64,000 nucleotides of DNA from Virgibacillus_R byunsanensis. Its GTDB lineage: Bacteria > Bacillota > Bacilli > Bacillales > Amphibacillaceae. Positions 35,700 through 45,005 of the stretch are shown one piece after another (the stretch's first letter is position 1; every line of letters starts with the position of its first letter). The notes beneath the pieces are model-generated. The model saw only the letters and a list, made by a program, of their open reading frames with translations, had not been told where the DNA came from and searched no databases. A program made the translations under genes and the position numbers. Where the stretch lies: positions 10,297-74,296 of the forward strand of contig NZ_JBHTKJ010000039.1 of the NCBI RefSeq assembly GCF_042675965.1, read 5' to 3'.

Positions 35700-36281
35700 T
35701 TATTTAGACAATCCGTTCGTTATTAATGTGTGAACAGCAGAGGCTTGCTTAACTAAATCGTATTTTTGATCCTTCATAACCCAGTTTGTAACCGTTTCAT
35801 CTAAGATCCCAAATATCATTTGTCGCACAAGTGGGAGATTTAAGTCATCACGAAACAACCCTTCTTCAATTCCTTCGTTGACGATCTTATCAATCTCAGT
35901 TAAGTACGGTTTTAAAACATTATTAATTTGTAATCGTAGATCCTTGTTCGATTGTCTAAGCTCCAATTGAGTAACAATCGCTAAATGGTGATCATTTGCG
36001 AGTTGATAATAATGCTTTTCAATCAAGGTAAGAAGTTTTTCCCTTGCGTTTTGTTTTTTGTCAATACTCGTTGATATTTGTTCCACAAACTGACCCATCT
36101 TTTCTTTAAAAACGGACACTAGGATGTCTTCTTTATTTTTAAAATAAAGATAAATCGTCCCATCAGCTACGCCAGCTTTTTTGGCAATCTTTGAAACTTG
36201 GGAAGCATGATAACCATTTTCTGCTATAACTTCAACTGCTGCCTCAATTATTTGCTTGTACTTTGGTTTATTTTTTTTCAT
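35700..36281 (-). CDS. fadR: TetR-family fatty acid regulator FadR (YsiA)
   Basis: 193 residues. N-terminal TetR helix-turn-helix (ASQVSKIAKKAGVADGTIYLYFKNKEDIL spans about residues 21-50) and a C-terminal helical ligand domain. In B. subtilis FadR represses beta-oxidation genes and is released by long-chain acyl-CoA. A perfect FadR-type palindrome lies at 36314-36331 over its own transcription start, so autoregulation of fadR-fadB-etfBA is likely. Confidence 0.94.
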   Translation of the reverse strand: MKKNKPKYKQIIEAAVEVIAENGYHASQVSKIAKKAGVADGTIYLYFKNKEDILVSVFKEKMGQFVEQISTSIDKKQNAREKLLTLIEKHYYQLANDHHLAIVTQLELRQSNKDLRLQINNVLKPYLTEIDKIVNEGIEEGLFRDDLNLPLVRQMIFGILDETVTNWVMKDQKYDLVKQASAVHTLITNGLSK

Positions 36282-36313
36282 GTCAATCTCCTTAAGACTT
36301 AACTGTCACAAAC

Positions 36314-36331
36314 TGAATGAATCATCATTCA
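36314..36331. promoter_or_regulatory. FadR operator
   Basis: TGAATGAATCATCATTCA matches the B. subtilis FadR consensus TGAATGANTANTCATTCA at all arm positions (centre differs slightly). It lies directly downstream of the -10 hexamer of the fadR promoter. Confidence 0.85.
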
Positions 36332-36337
36332 TATTTT

Positions 36338-36366
36338 ATTTTACTAATACAATTTAATTCTGTCAA
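36338..36366 (-). promoter_or_regulatory. Sigma-A promoter of fadR-fadB-etfBA
   Basis: Minus strand TTGACA, 17 bases, TAAAAT. The FadR operator overlaps the expected start point. Confidence 0.85.
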
Positions 36367-36445
36367 TATAAAGCTTGTACTATTTTCTTATAAAAAAGGG
36401 CAAAGTAGCACCCAGGCTTTACGTACACCAATTGATTTTATGGTT

Positions 36446-38131
36446 TTAATTTGATTGAAGCTGTTTTTCTTTCTCTTCATCTACTAATTTTCTTCTTAGT
36501 ATCTTCCCTACTGCTGTTTTTGGCAACTCATCACGAAACTCATAAATTTTAGGTACTTTATAAGCAGCAAGTTGTTTACGGCAATACTCATTTAGTTCAT
36601 CTTCCGTTATATCATAGCCTTCTTTTAACACAACATATGCTTTTACAGTCTCTCCACGATACGGATCCGGAATACCTGCTACTACAGCTTCCTGAATACC
36701 TTCATATTCATAAATCACTTCTTCCACTTCTCTTGGATAGATATTATACCCGCCTGCTATGATCATGTCCTTCTTGCGATCTACGATATAAAAATAGCCA
36801 TCTTCATCCATATAACCAAGATCACCTGTTAGTAACCAACCATCTTTTAAAACATTATCTGTTTCTTCTTGATTATTCCAGTAACCCTTCATTATTTGAG
36901 GACCCTTAACAGCAATCTCTCCTACTTCTCCTATAGTTGCCTCTTCTGAGTTTTCCATGTTAAAAATTTTCGAATCTGTATCTGGCCACGGCACACCAAC
37001 ACTTCCATTTACTCTTTTAGACCAAACAAAGTTGGAATGAGTTACTGGAGACGATTCAGTAAGTCCATAACCTTCTACTAAATTTCCTCCTGTAATTTTT
37101 TCAAATTGTTCTTGAACTTCAATAGGAAGTGGTGCGGATCCACTTATACATGCCTCAATCGAAGACAAATCATATTTATTTAAGTTGGGGTGATTTAGAA
37201 TGCCAACATAAATAGTAGGTGCTCCTGGGAATAAAGTAGGCTTTTGTTTCTGAATTGTTTTCAAGACATCTTCAGGATTGAATTTAGGTAGTAATACCAT
37301 TTTTGACCCAGCCATAATCGATATATTCATCACTGTCGTCATACCATAAACGTGGAAGAATGGCAGAACGCCTAATACTGTCTCTTGCCCTGCTTTCGTT
37401 TTATAAAGCCACGCATCACACATTTGAACATTTGAAACCAGATTATAATGAGTAAGCATTACTCCTTTTGGGTGTCCAGTTGTTCCACCAGTATATTGTA
37501 ATAATGCAAGATCCTCCTTTGGATTAACGTCCACTTTCTGGTACGTTTCTGAAGACTGATCCATAATCGATTGCCAAACGTGCGTTTCTTCGGATGGCTC
37601 TACTTTAACTACCATGTTATATTCCTTCTTCTGTATAAAAGGGTAGATGAGATTTTTTGGAAATGGTAAATAGTCTTTAATACCTGTCACTATTGTGTGT
37701 TTTAATAATGTATTTCCTCTTACGCTTGTCACTCTTGGTAGTAAAATATCCAAGCATACAATAAATGTAGCACCCGAATCATTTAGCTGGTATTCCAATT
37801 CACGCTCTTTATATAATGGATTTGTTTGCACAACAATTGCCCCAGCCATCAATGCACCATAATAACTAATAACTGCCTGTGGACAATTTGGAAGCATTAT
37901 GGCTACCCTATCACCCTTCTGGAGACCAAGAGATTGCATGTAGGAAGCCATTTTCTTGGATTGTGAAAAAACTTCTGCAAACGTTAATTCTTTACCCATA
38001 AAATGGATCGCTTTCTTTTCTGCATACTTTTCAGCACTTTTTTCCAAAAAAGCATGTAACGGTTGTTCATCATAGGACATAGATGTTGCGATTTCTTCAG
38101 GGTAATGAGAATGCCAAACTTTTTTTTCCAT
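36446..38131 (-). CDS. lcfA: Long-chain fatty acid-CoA ligase
   Basis: 561 residues of the ANL (AMP-forming) superfamily. P-loop QYTGGTTGHPKGVMLTHYN (A3), EGYGLTESSPVTH (A5), GWLLTGDLGYMDEDGY (A7), DRKKDMIIAGGYNIYPREVE hinge (A8) and the catalytic Lys in KTAVGKILRRKL. Activates fatty acids to acyl-CoA, supplying FadR ligand and beta-oxidation substrate. GGAGGAG precedes the ATG. It has its own promoter (38168-38196) and no clear FadR box there. Confidence 0.96.
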   Translation of the reverse strand: MEKKVWHSHYPEEIATSMSYDEQPLHAFLEKSAEKYAEKKAIHFMGKELTFAEVFSQSKKMASYMQSLGLQKGDRVAIMLPNCPQAVISYYGALMAGAIVVQTNPLYKERELEYQLNDSGATFIVCLDILLPRVTSVRGNTLLKHTIVTGIKDYLPFPKNLIYPFIQKKEYNMVVKVEPSEETHVWQSIMDQSSETYQKVDVNPKEDLALLQYTGGTTGHPKGVMLTHYNLVSNVQMCDAWLYKTKAGQETVLGVLPFFHVYGMTTVMNISIMAGSKMVLLPKFNPEDVLKTIQKQKPTLFPGAPTIYVGILNHPNLNKYDLSSIEACISGSAPLPIEVQEQFEKITGGNLVEGYGLTESSPVTHSNFVWSKRVNGSVGVPWPDTDSKIFNMENSEEATIGEVGEIAVKGPQIMKGYWNNQEETDNVLKDGWLLTGDLGYMDEDGYFYIVDRKKDMIIAGGYNIYPREVEEVIYEYEGIQEAVVAGIPDPYRGETVKAYVVLKEGYDITEDELNEYCRKQLAAYKVPKIYEFRDELPKTAVGKILRRKLVDEEKEKQLQSN

Positions 38132-38167
38132 TAATATTTCTCCTCCTTTGTATCTAATCTAATTTCT

Positions 38168-38196
38168 ATTATACCGATTAATCTCATTTTTTTAAA
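38168..38196 (-). promoter_or_regulatory. Sigma-A promoter of lcfA
   Basis: Minus strand TTTAAA, 17 bases, TATAAT, about 40 bases upstream of the lcfA ATG. No TGAATGA/TCATTCA arm was found near it. Confidence 0.65.
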
Positions 38197-38218
38197 TATT
38201 ATTAAAAATAAATATATC

Positions 38219-38299
38219 TTAGAATAAATAAATGATACCAACTATAATAAAAATAACCGCTACAACGATGGATATTTTAGCTAATCTGTCTAAAATCAT
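38219..38299 (-). CDS. 26-residue single-helix membrane peptide
   Basis: ATG at 38299 is preceded by AAGGAG at an eight-base spacing. The peptide reads MILDRLAK followed by one hydrophobic helix (ISIVVAVIFIIVGIIYLF) and a TAA stop. It starts 12 bases after the yshE stop on the same strand, consistent with co-transcription. Too short for ordinary gene callers. The ribosome site and amphipathic start plus helix argue that it is real. Function unknown. Confidence 0.6.
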   Translation of the reverse strand: MILDRLAKISIVVAVIFIIVGIIYLF

Positions 38300-38311
38300 T
38301 ATGCTCTCTCC

Positions 38312-38719
38312 TTACCCTATACTTGCTCCGATCACAAAGGACAATCCTATTGATATTATCATGGAAATAAGACCTACTGCTTTATTCCCCTTCCCGATCT
38401 CTTCGTCAATTTTCATAGATGGGGTTAAAAATTCAAAAATGATATAACCGAATAGTAATAATAAAAATCCAACTACACCCCAGCCTACACTTTGTAATAA
38501 TGTATCATTATGCTCAATGGAATAGCGGAAAATCGTAGCAATACCAAATACTTTTCCTCCTGTTGCCATTGCTACAGCAATATTCCCCTTTTTTATCTCC
38601 ACCCAATTTTTATATGAAGTAACCAACTCAAACACAGCCAAAAATACGATTGTACAGAGAATGACAACACTATATCTAGCGGCCGTTTCGACAAAAATAT
38701 TTTCCCAGAAACCATCCAC
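38312..38719 (-). CDS. yshE: DUF350-type membrane protein YshE
   Basis: 135 residues, four membrane helices (about 15-33, 42-60, 72-95 and 113-133), with GNIAVAMATGGKVFGIA and GNKAVGLISMIISIGLSFVIGASIG forming two similar halves typical of DUF350 proteins. The start is GTG with GGGGG eight bases upstream. It follows mutS2 on the same strand. Role unknown. Confidence 0.85.
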   Translation of the reverse strand: MDGFWENIFVETAARYSVVILCTIVFLAVFELVTSYKNWVEIKKGNIAVAMATGGKVFGIATIFRYSIEHNDTLLQSVGWGVVGFLLLLFGYIIFEFLTPSMKIDEEIGKGNKAVGLISMIISIGLSFVIGASIG

Positions 38720-38746
38720 TTATACTTCCCCCTACTTCAAACTATA

Positions 38747-41089
38747 TTAACGGAACTCTAATACTGTAACACCGCTTCCACCTTCACCTGCTTCTCCATT
38801 TCTGTATGTTGAGATACTCGGATGTTTTTTCGCCAGTTCTTGAACTCCCTTACGTAATGCCCCAGTTCCTTTACCATGAATGATCGAAACTCTTGGGTAG
38901 CCTGCCAGTAATGCATCATCAATATATTTCTCTACTTTTAATATGGCCTCTTCAAAACGCTCGCCACGTAAATCAAGTTCCGTACGTACATGGTAATTGG
39001 AGCCCTTTACGGTTGCGAGTGGTTTATCATTAATTTGACGCTGTTTACTTACTAGTTGTAAATCACTACGCTTTACCTTCACCTTCATAATCCCGACTTG
39101 TACAAGGTATTCATGATCTGTTACTTTTTCTAAAATAGATCCTTTTTGGTTAACAGAAAGTAGTTTAATTTCATCTCCAGGATGGAGTTCAGTTTCTGGT
39201 TCTGAACTACTCTTGTCTTCTCTAGGTTGTTTGGAAGAAAGATTTGGCTTTGCATCATCCAACATTTTTTTTGCTTCTATCCACTCATGTTCTTTAATGT
39301 TAGCTTGTGTTTTCATATTGCGAATTTCATCTACAATTGACGTTGCTTCTTCCCGTGCCTTTTGTAGTGCCTTGTTTGCCTTTTCCTCTGCTTTTTTATA
39401 CAATTCTTCACGTTTTTGCTTAAACTGTTTCCACTCTTTTTCTATATCCTGTTTTAATTGTTCGCTTTCAAGTAATATTTGATGAGCTTCTTGATAGTCA
39501 CTTTCTGCTAGCTTTCGGGACTGCTCCAATGATGCAATCATATTTTCTACACTTTTAGAATCAACACCAATTAGACTTTTGGCATGCCTTATAACAGAAT
39601 CATTTAATCCTAGCCTGTGAGAAATATCAAAAGCATTACTTCTCCCAGGGACACCTATTAATAAGCGGTACGTTGGTTGAAGTGTTTCAACATCAAATTC
39701 CACTGAGGCATTTACTACCTGTTCTCGATTATAGCCATATGCCTTTAGTTCCGGGTAATGCGTCGTCGCAATCACTCTAGCATCTCTTGACACCACTTCA
39801 TCCAAAATTGACATAGCTAATGCTGCGCCTTCTTGTGGATCCGTACCTGCACCTAGTTCATCGAATAGGACTAAAGACTTATGATTAACCTGTTGGATAA
39901 TATTAACAATATTAGTCATGTGGGAAGAAAACGTACTTAGATTTTGTTCAATGGATTGTTCGTCACCAATATCAGCAAAAACATTATGGAATATCGACAT
40001 TTCGCAGCCATCAAATGCGGGAACTTGTAATCCTGATTGTGCCATTAACGTACATAATCCAATCATTTTTAACGTGACCGTTTTTCCACCTGTGTTAGGT
40101 CCTGTTATCACAATTGAGGTATAAGTTTCACCTAATTCAACATCGTTTGCCACAACCTCATCAAGCGGAATTAATGGATGGCGCGCCTGCTGCATTTTTA
40201 TAATTCCCCTGTCATTCACACTTGGCATGGCTGCTTTCATTTGTTTCCCTAACTTCGCTCGAGCAAACATAAAATCAATTTTTGCTAATACAGTGATATT
40301 TTCGTAAATATATGTCTCATTACTCGCAATATACTCACTTAATTCCCGTAAAATCCGTTCTATTTCTTGTTTTTCATTTGCACGTGATTCTTGTAACTGA
40401 TTATTCAGATCAACAACTGTCTTTGGTTCCATAAATAATGTTGCACCAGAAGCTGATTGGTCATGGACTATACCCCCAATCGATCCTCTGTATTCCTGTT
40501 TCACGGGTAATACGTACCGATCATTTCGAATGGTTATGATGGCATCTGACAACATATTACTCTTTGTTTTCGTATAGTTATCTAACTTATCCCGTAGTCT
40601 ACTTTCATACGTTTTGATGGAAGACCTGATACTACGAAGTTTAACCGAGGCGCTATCCATCATATGTCCATGGTCATCTATACAGCTTTTAATGTTTGTT
40701 TCCAAATCCCGCAGTGGAAAAATTCGTTGCACTAACTCTTTTAATATTGGTAATTCTTCTTCTAGTTTCTCAACAAACGACTTAACTTGACGACCACCAT
40801 AAAGCGTGTTTGCAACATCCAGGCATTCATCTGCATTAAGGATTCCGCCAATAACACTCCGTTTGATACTGGCGCGAATATCGAATATTCCACCTAATGG
40901 AATTGTTTTATTCAATCTTAACACTTGACTAGCTTCATCTGTCTCATGTTGTGTTTCTTTTACTTCATTGAGATCGATAGAAGGCTTGAGCTGTGAACAC
41001 AAGTCTTTCCCTAGTTCAGTAGCTGCCTGATGCGTTAACTGTTCAATAATTTTATTAAATTCAAGTACACGATATATACGCTCGTTCAT
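38747..41089 (-). CDS. mutS2: MutS2, Smr-domain MutS homologue
   Basis: 780 residues. MutS ATPase core with Walker A ITGPNTGGKTVTLKMIG (about residue 330), LFDELGAGTDPQEGAALA and ATTHYPELKAYG, a long coiled coil (~510-620), and a C-terminal Smr domain with LDLRGER and VSIIHGKGTGALRKGV. Family members act in recombination control and in rescue of collided ribosomes by splitting them. It lacks the mismatch-recognition domain. Grouped with polX, cvpA and zapA as in B. subtilis. Confidence 0.96.
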   Translation of the reverse strand: MNERIYRVLEFNKIIEQLTHQAATELGKDLCSQLKPSIDLNEVKETQHETDEASQVLRLNKTIPLGGIFDIRASIKRSVIGGILNADECLDVANTLYGGRQVKSFVEKLEEELPILKELVQRIFPLRDLETNIKSCIDDHGHMMDSASVKLRSIRSSIKTYESRLRDKLDNYTKTKSNMLSDAIITIRNDRYVLPVKQEYRGSIGGIVHDQSASGATLFMEPKTVVDLNNQLQESRANEKQEIERILRELSEYIASNETYIYENITVLAKIDFMFARAKLGKQMKAAMPSVNDRGIIKMQQARHPLIPLDEVVANDVELGETYTSIVITGPNTGGKTVTLKMIGLCTLMAQSGLQVPAFDGCEMSIFHNVFADIGDEQSIEQNLSTFSSHMTNIVNIIQQVNHKSLVLFDELGAGTDPQEGAALAMSILDEVVSRDARVIATTHYPELKAYGYNREQVVNASVEFDVETLQPTYRLLIGVPGRSNAFDISHRLGLNDSVIRHAKSLIGVDSKSVENMIASLEQSRKLAESDYQEAHQILLESEQLKQDIEKEWKQFKQKREELYKKAEEKANKALQKAREEATSIVDEIRNMKTQANIKEHEWIEAKKMLDDAKPNLSSKQPREDKSSSEPETELHPGDEIKLLSVNQKGSILEKVTDHEYLVQVGIMKVKVKRSDLQLVSKQRQINDKPLATVKGSNYHVRTELDLRGERFEEAILKVEKYIDDALLAGYPRVSIIHGKGTGALRKGVQELAKKHPSISTYRNGEAGEGGSGVTVLEFR

Positions 41090-41117
41090 TCTGACTTACT
41101 CCTTTTAAACTACTGTA

Positions 41118-42836
41118 TTACTTATTACGACTTAAAAACTCCATGAGTTTCGTTTTTGTCCATGTATTCATCACAGATTCCTTTTGCAACCAACCTTTTC
41201 TTGCAACACCAACTCCATACTTCATATCCTCAAGCATATGATAGTCGTGTGCATCTGTATTAACTGCCATTGTAACACCAGCGCCTAATGCTTCTCTTAC
41301 CCATTCAGCAGAAAGATCTAATCGATTTGGATTGGCATTGATTTCTAACGCTGTATTTGTTTGTTTTGCACGTTGTATTAATTTCCTCACGTCAACGTTA
41401 TAACCATCTCTACGTCCAATCAGTCGACCAGTAGGATGAGCAATTAAAGTTACATATGGATTCTCAAGTGCTGTATACAGTCTGTCCATAATTTTTTCTT
41501 GTTGCTGATTAAAGGCAGAATGAATGGAAGCTATCACAAAATCCATTTCACTCAAAAAGTTGTTGTCAAAATCCAGACTTCCATCCGGTAAAATGTCCAT
41601 TTCAATACCTGCTAAGATATGAATATCACTATATTTTTCGTTTAATTTATCTATTTCTTCCCGTTGCTTACGTAATCTTGTTTCATTTAGTCCATTGGCA
41701 ACACGTAAAAATTTAGAATGGTCGGTGATTGCCATATAGTCATAACCTAGCTTACGTACACGGTTCACCATTTCCTCCACCGTTTGTGCACCATCACTCC
41801 AGGTTGTATGCATATGTAAATCACCACGTATATCTTCTAACTCCACTAATTCCTTTTTTTCCTGGAATGCCTCTACCTCTCCTTTATTTTCTCTTACTTC
41901 CGGAGGAATATAATGTAGATTAAAGTGATTGAAAAAATCCACTTCACTAGTAAACGTCAACATCTCGGATGTTTCATCATTTTCTATACCATACTCATTT
42001 ATTTTTTCACCACGCGATTTTGCTAATTGACGCATGGCAACATTGTGGTCTTTTGAACCAGTGAAATGATGTAGCGTAGATGCAAATTCTTCTGTGGTAA
42101 CGATCCGGAAATCCACGTTAACATCATAGAGTTCATCAATCGTTACAGATACCTTTGTATCCCCTTTAGATATAACGTCTTTTATATTGTCCATTTCCAA
42201 TAAGTGTTGTTTGACTTCTTCAGGCTTCTTTGTTGCGATAATAAAATCAATATCTTTTATTGTTTCTCGCATTCTCCGTAAACTTCCTGCACGAGAAAAC
42301 TTATCTATAGCAGATATGTTACTCAAATATTGTTCAACTTTCTCAGCAACTGGCAGTATCATCGCAATCGGTAATCGCTCAGGACGACTACCGGATTCTT
42401 CTATAGCAGAAAGTATCTTTTTAGCCGTTTTTTTACCGAAACCAGCTAAATTTTCCACTTGAGCGTTTTCACATGCTTCACGTAACGATACAGCATCAGT
42501 TACATGTAATTCCTCGTATAACTTTGCAAGTTTCTTTCCACCTAATCCCGGTAGATTCAAAAGGGGGACTAATCCTTGTGGAACTTCTTTTTCCAATTGA
42601 ATGAACGTATCTGACACTCCGTCTTGAATATATTCTTCTATTACTGCACTGGTACCTTTTCCTATTCCTTTTATTTTAGTAAAATTATCAATTTCAAATA
42701 ATGAACGTCCATCACGTTCTAATGCTTGAGCTGCTCTGCGGTATGCCGAAATTTTAAAAGGATTTTCTCCTTTAAGCTCTAAATATGTAGCAATTTTCTC
42801 CAATAATTTTATAACATCTTTTTTATTTATGCTCAT
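41118..42836 (-). CDS. polX: DNA polymerase/3'-5' exonuclease PolX
   Basis: 572 residues. Helix-hairpin-helix repeats in the first third (FTKIKGIGKGTSAVIEEY, LLNLPGLGGKKLAKLYEEL), a family X nucleotidyltransferase with GSLRRMRETIKDIDFIIA and the third Asp in VDFRI, then a PHP exonuclease opening with GDLHMHTTWSDG and ending with VNTDAHD. Likely a gap-filling repair polymerase. ATG at 42836 rather than GTG at 42848 gives the normal family start. Confidence 0.95.
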   Translation of the reverse strand: MSINKKDVIKLLEKIATYLELKGENPFKISAYRRAAQALERDGRSLFEIDNFTKIKGIGKGTSAVIEEYIQDGVSDTFIQLEKEVPQGLVPLLNLPGLGGKKLAKLYEELHVTDAVSLREACENAQVENLAGFGKKTAKKILSAIEESGSRPERLPIAMILPVAEKVEQYLSNISAIDKFSRAGSLRRMRETIKDIDFIIATKKPEEVKQHLLEMDNIKDVISKGDTKVSVTIDELYDVNVDFRIVTTEEFASTLHHFTGSKDHNVAMRQLAKSRGEKINEYGIENDETSEMLTFTSEVDFFNHFNLHYIPPEVRENKGEVEAFQEKKELVELEDIRGDLHMHTTWSDGAQTVEEMVNRVRKLGYDYMAITDHSKFLRVANGLNETRLRKQREEIDKLNEKYSDIHILAGIEMDILPDGSLDFDNNFLSEMDFVIASIHSAFNQQQEKIMDRLYTALENPYVTLIAHPTGRLIGRRDGYNVDVRKLIQRAKQTNTALEINANPNRLDLSAEWVREALGAGVTMAVNTDAHDYHMLEDMKYGVGVARKGWLQKESVMNTWTKTKLMEFLSRNK

Positions 42837-42868
42837 TATTCCACCCACTTATCAATTCTAAAAAAAAA

Positions 42869-42936
42869 AGACTGATTCTGTTTCAGTTATATTGTACATG
42901 ACATACAAACGTATAACTAATACTTTGAATCAGTCT
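42869..42936 (-). terminator. Terminator after cvpA, long-armed
   Basis: Minus strand AGACTGATTC pairs with GAATCAGTCT over a 48-base loop that itself contains AGTTATA/TATAACT, and is followed by ten Ts. Confidence 0.7.
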
Positions 42937-42941
42937 GATCA

Positions 42942-43496
42942 TTATTTATTTAGTAAATTTTCAAGCTCTGTAAACCATAAACTTTTCAGTTTTTCAGATA
43001 AAAATGGAGTATTTTCAATCATGAATTGTGCCACTGATGAGTCACTAATCCATGTTTGAACATCGCCTAGTGGTGTTAAAGCTAAAATATATAAAACAAT
43101 AAAGATGATTAAATATATTTCTACGAAGCCAAGAACAGCACCCAGAATGCCATTGATAGATTTTAGTATTGGTAGTGATGCAACAAAATCCAACATGGAT
43201 GCTATAATTTGTAAAATAATCTTCATTACAAAGAAAATAATTGCAAATGCTATCGCATTATAAAAGGCGTTCTCAATTGGTAACGATTGTAACGGTATAG
43301 CCCAAGAACTATCACTTGGAAGTTCTGGATAAGGTATCCAAAGTGACAGTTTAGCTGCAAGCTCATCGTAATATATAGCAGCAACAGTAAACGAAACAAT
43401 GAATCCTATCAAATGAAACGCTTGTAAAATAAATCCTCTCTTTAAACCGATCAAAAAACCAAAAATTAATAAAACGATTAAAATAAAATCAATCAT
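42942..43496 (-). CDS. cvpA: CvpA-family membrane protein (YshB)
   Basis: 184 residues with four membrane helices (about 4-22, 26-44, 76-100 and 112-142) and the CvpA N-terminal signature LIFGFLIGLKRGFILQAFHLIG. Named after colicin V production in E. coli; function in Bacillus is unsettled. It starts three bases after zapA, in one unit with zapA, upstream of polX. Confidence 0.9.
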   Translation of the reverse strand: MIDFILIVLLIFGFLIGLKRGFILQAFHLIGFIVSFTVAAIYYDELAAKLSLWIPYPELPSDSSWAIPLQSLPIENAFYNAIAFAIIFFVMKIILQIIASMLDFVASLPILKSINGILGAVLGFVEIYLIIFIVLYILALTPLGDVQTWISDSSVAQFMIENTPFLSEKLKSLWFTELENLLNK

Positions 43497-43499
43497 ACG

Positions 43500-43763
43500 T
43501 TAGTTGTCCTCTTTCTTTTTTATTGAACCTAGCAATTTTGCGTAGTCCTCTTTTAGTTTCATATAATCATTCATTGTATTTACAGCTGTTAACACAGCTA
43601 ATTTCGTAGTATCCAAATTTGGATTCATCTCTTGGATTTCACGTATTTTTTGATCAACTAGACTTGCTACCAGACGGACATGGTGTGCTGGTTCTGTACC
43701 TACTATGGTATATGCTTTATTGTGTATATCTACCGTTATTCGAGTTTTATCATCTTGGGTCAC
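43500..43763 (-). CDS. zapA: Cell division protein ZapA (YshA)
   Basis: 87 residues. N-terminal RITVDIHNKAYTIVGTEPAHHVRLVASLVD typifies ZapA (residues ~8-37); the remainder is a helix for dimerisation and FtsZ filament bundling. The start is GTG at 43763 with GGGGGG seven bases upstream. First gene before cvpA, divergent from rnhC. Confidence 0.93.
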   Translation of the reverse strand: MTQDDKTRITVDIHNKAYTIVGTEPAHHVRLVASLVDQKIREIQEMNPNLDTTKLAVLTAVNTMNDYMKLKEDYAKLLGSIKKKEDN

Positions 43764-43952
43764 ACATATGCCCCCCTTTTATTAGTAGTACTGACATGAT
43801 TACTCTTTACCGTTTTAAAATGTCCATTTTATATTAACACGAAGATTGCCATTTAGGAAACTGTTCTCTTTTAAAAAAACGATGGAGAAACATTTATCTT
43901 TTTAAGTCGCTTTGCTATAGTTTATATAACGAATAGAATTGGAGTGACTATT

Positions 43953-44882
43953 ATGCCACAAGCGGTTTATGTTTTTTCAGCACCTATCATTGAAAAAATG
44001 AAAGCTCATTATAATGAAACTTTACAACAAACACCACAGGGGGCTATTTTTCGAGCAAAAACTTCTAATGCAGTAATAACAGCATACAAATCTGGAAAAG
44101 TGGTATTTCAGGGTAGTGCCCCAGATTTAGAAACTTCTAAATGGCCTGAACCAAGTGAAAAAGATTCTTCCAAAAGCTCGAGTACACAAAAAACAACCAC
44201 TTATACACCACCTACTACACTATTTACCAGTAATCATATTGGTTCAGATGAAGCTGGTACAGGAGACTACTTCGGCCCAATTACAGTTGCCTGTGCTTTT
44301 GTTAAAGAAGATCAAATAGAGTTATTAAAGGAGTTGGGGGTTAAAGACTCAAAAAATCTAAAGGACACAACTATTAGAAGTATATCCAAGGAAATCATAA
44401 GGTTAAATATCCCGTATTCTTTACTTATTTTACATAATGAAAAGTATAACAAGCTACAAAAAAAGGGCTGGTCCCAAGGCAAGATGAAGGCAATGTTACA
44501 TCACCATGCTATAAACAATCTTTTAAAAAAGATTGAAAACAAACCTTTAGAAGGGATATTAATTGATCAATTTTGTGAACCATCCTTATACAAAAAATAT
44601 ATTTCCACTGAACAGGAATCACTTGCTAAAAATACATTTTTCATGACAAAAGCAGAAAGTCATTCGATAGCAGTAGCCGCAGGATCTATAATTGCGAGAA
44701 CCAGTTTTTTAAATGAAATGGATAAATTATCAGCAAAAATAGGTACGACTTTACCTAAAGGTGCTTCTAAACTCGTTGACCAAACAATTGCAAAGGTTAT
44801 CAAGAAAAAGGGGCAAGGTGCACTAGAGAGCTGTGCCAAAACACATTTTGCAAATACAAAGAAAGCACAACAGTATTTATAA
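43953..44882 (+). CDS. rnhC: Ribonuclease HIII
   Basis: 309 residues. An N-terminal TBP-like substrate domain (~1-90) is followed by the RNase H fold with HIGSDEAGTGDYFGPITVACAFV (first acidic residues), GVKDSKNLKD and ILIDQFCEP. Removes RNA from RNA-DNA hybrids. ATG at 43953 follows GGAG by eight bases and is preferred to 43944. It is convergent with pheT. Confidence 0.96.
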   Translation: MPQAVYVFSAPIIEKMKAHYNETLQQTPQGAIFRAKTSNAVITAYKSGKVVFQGSAPDLETSKWPEPSEKDSSKSSSTQKTTTYTPPTTLFTSNHIGSDEAGTGDYFGPITVACAFVKEDQIELLKELGVKDSKNLKDTTIRSISKEIIRLNIPYSLLILHNEKYNKLQKKGWSQGKMKAMLHHHAINNLLKKIENKPLEGILIDQFCEPSLYKKYISTEQESLAKNTFFMTKAESHSIAVAAGSIIARTSFLNEMDKLSAKIGTTLPKGASKLVDQTIAKVIKKKGQGALESCAKTHFANTKKAQQYL

Positions 44883-45004
44883 ACAAAAGCGTAAGCGTCC
44901 TTTAAGCAATGAACAAAAAATGGAGATGAAAGAAAAACGATATGGGAGTAAATGCCATATCGTTTTTCCTGTTCACGTCCAGCTGCCAGAGCCTGCGCTT
45001 TTGT
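44883..45004. repeat. Inverted-repeat-bounded element between rnhC and pheT
   Basis: Outer inverted repeats acaaaagcg (44883-44891) and cgcttttgt (44996-45004) frame 122 bases that fill the convergent gap exactly. It contains cacgtccagctg, shared with repeat family A ends, and begins like family B (aaaagcg-agcg). A terminator hairpin lies in the middle. Confidence 0.55.
44933..44967. terminator. Bidirectional terminator of rnhC and pheST
   Basis: 13-bp perfect stem (aaaaacgatatgg/ccatatcgttttt) with a nine-base loop; A and T tracts make it work both ways. Confidence 0.85.
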
Positions 45005-45005
45005 A

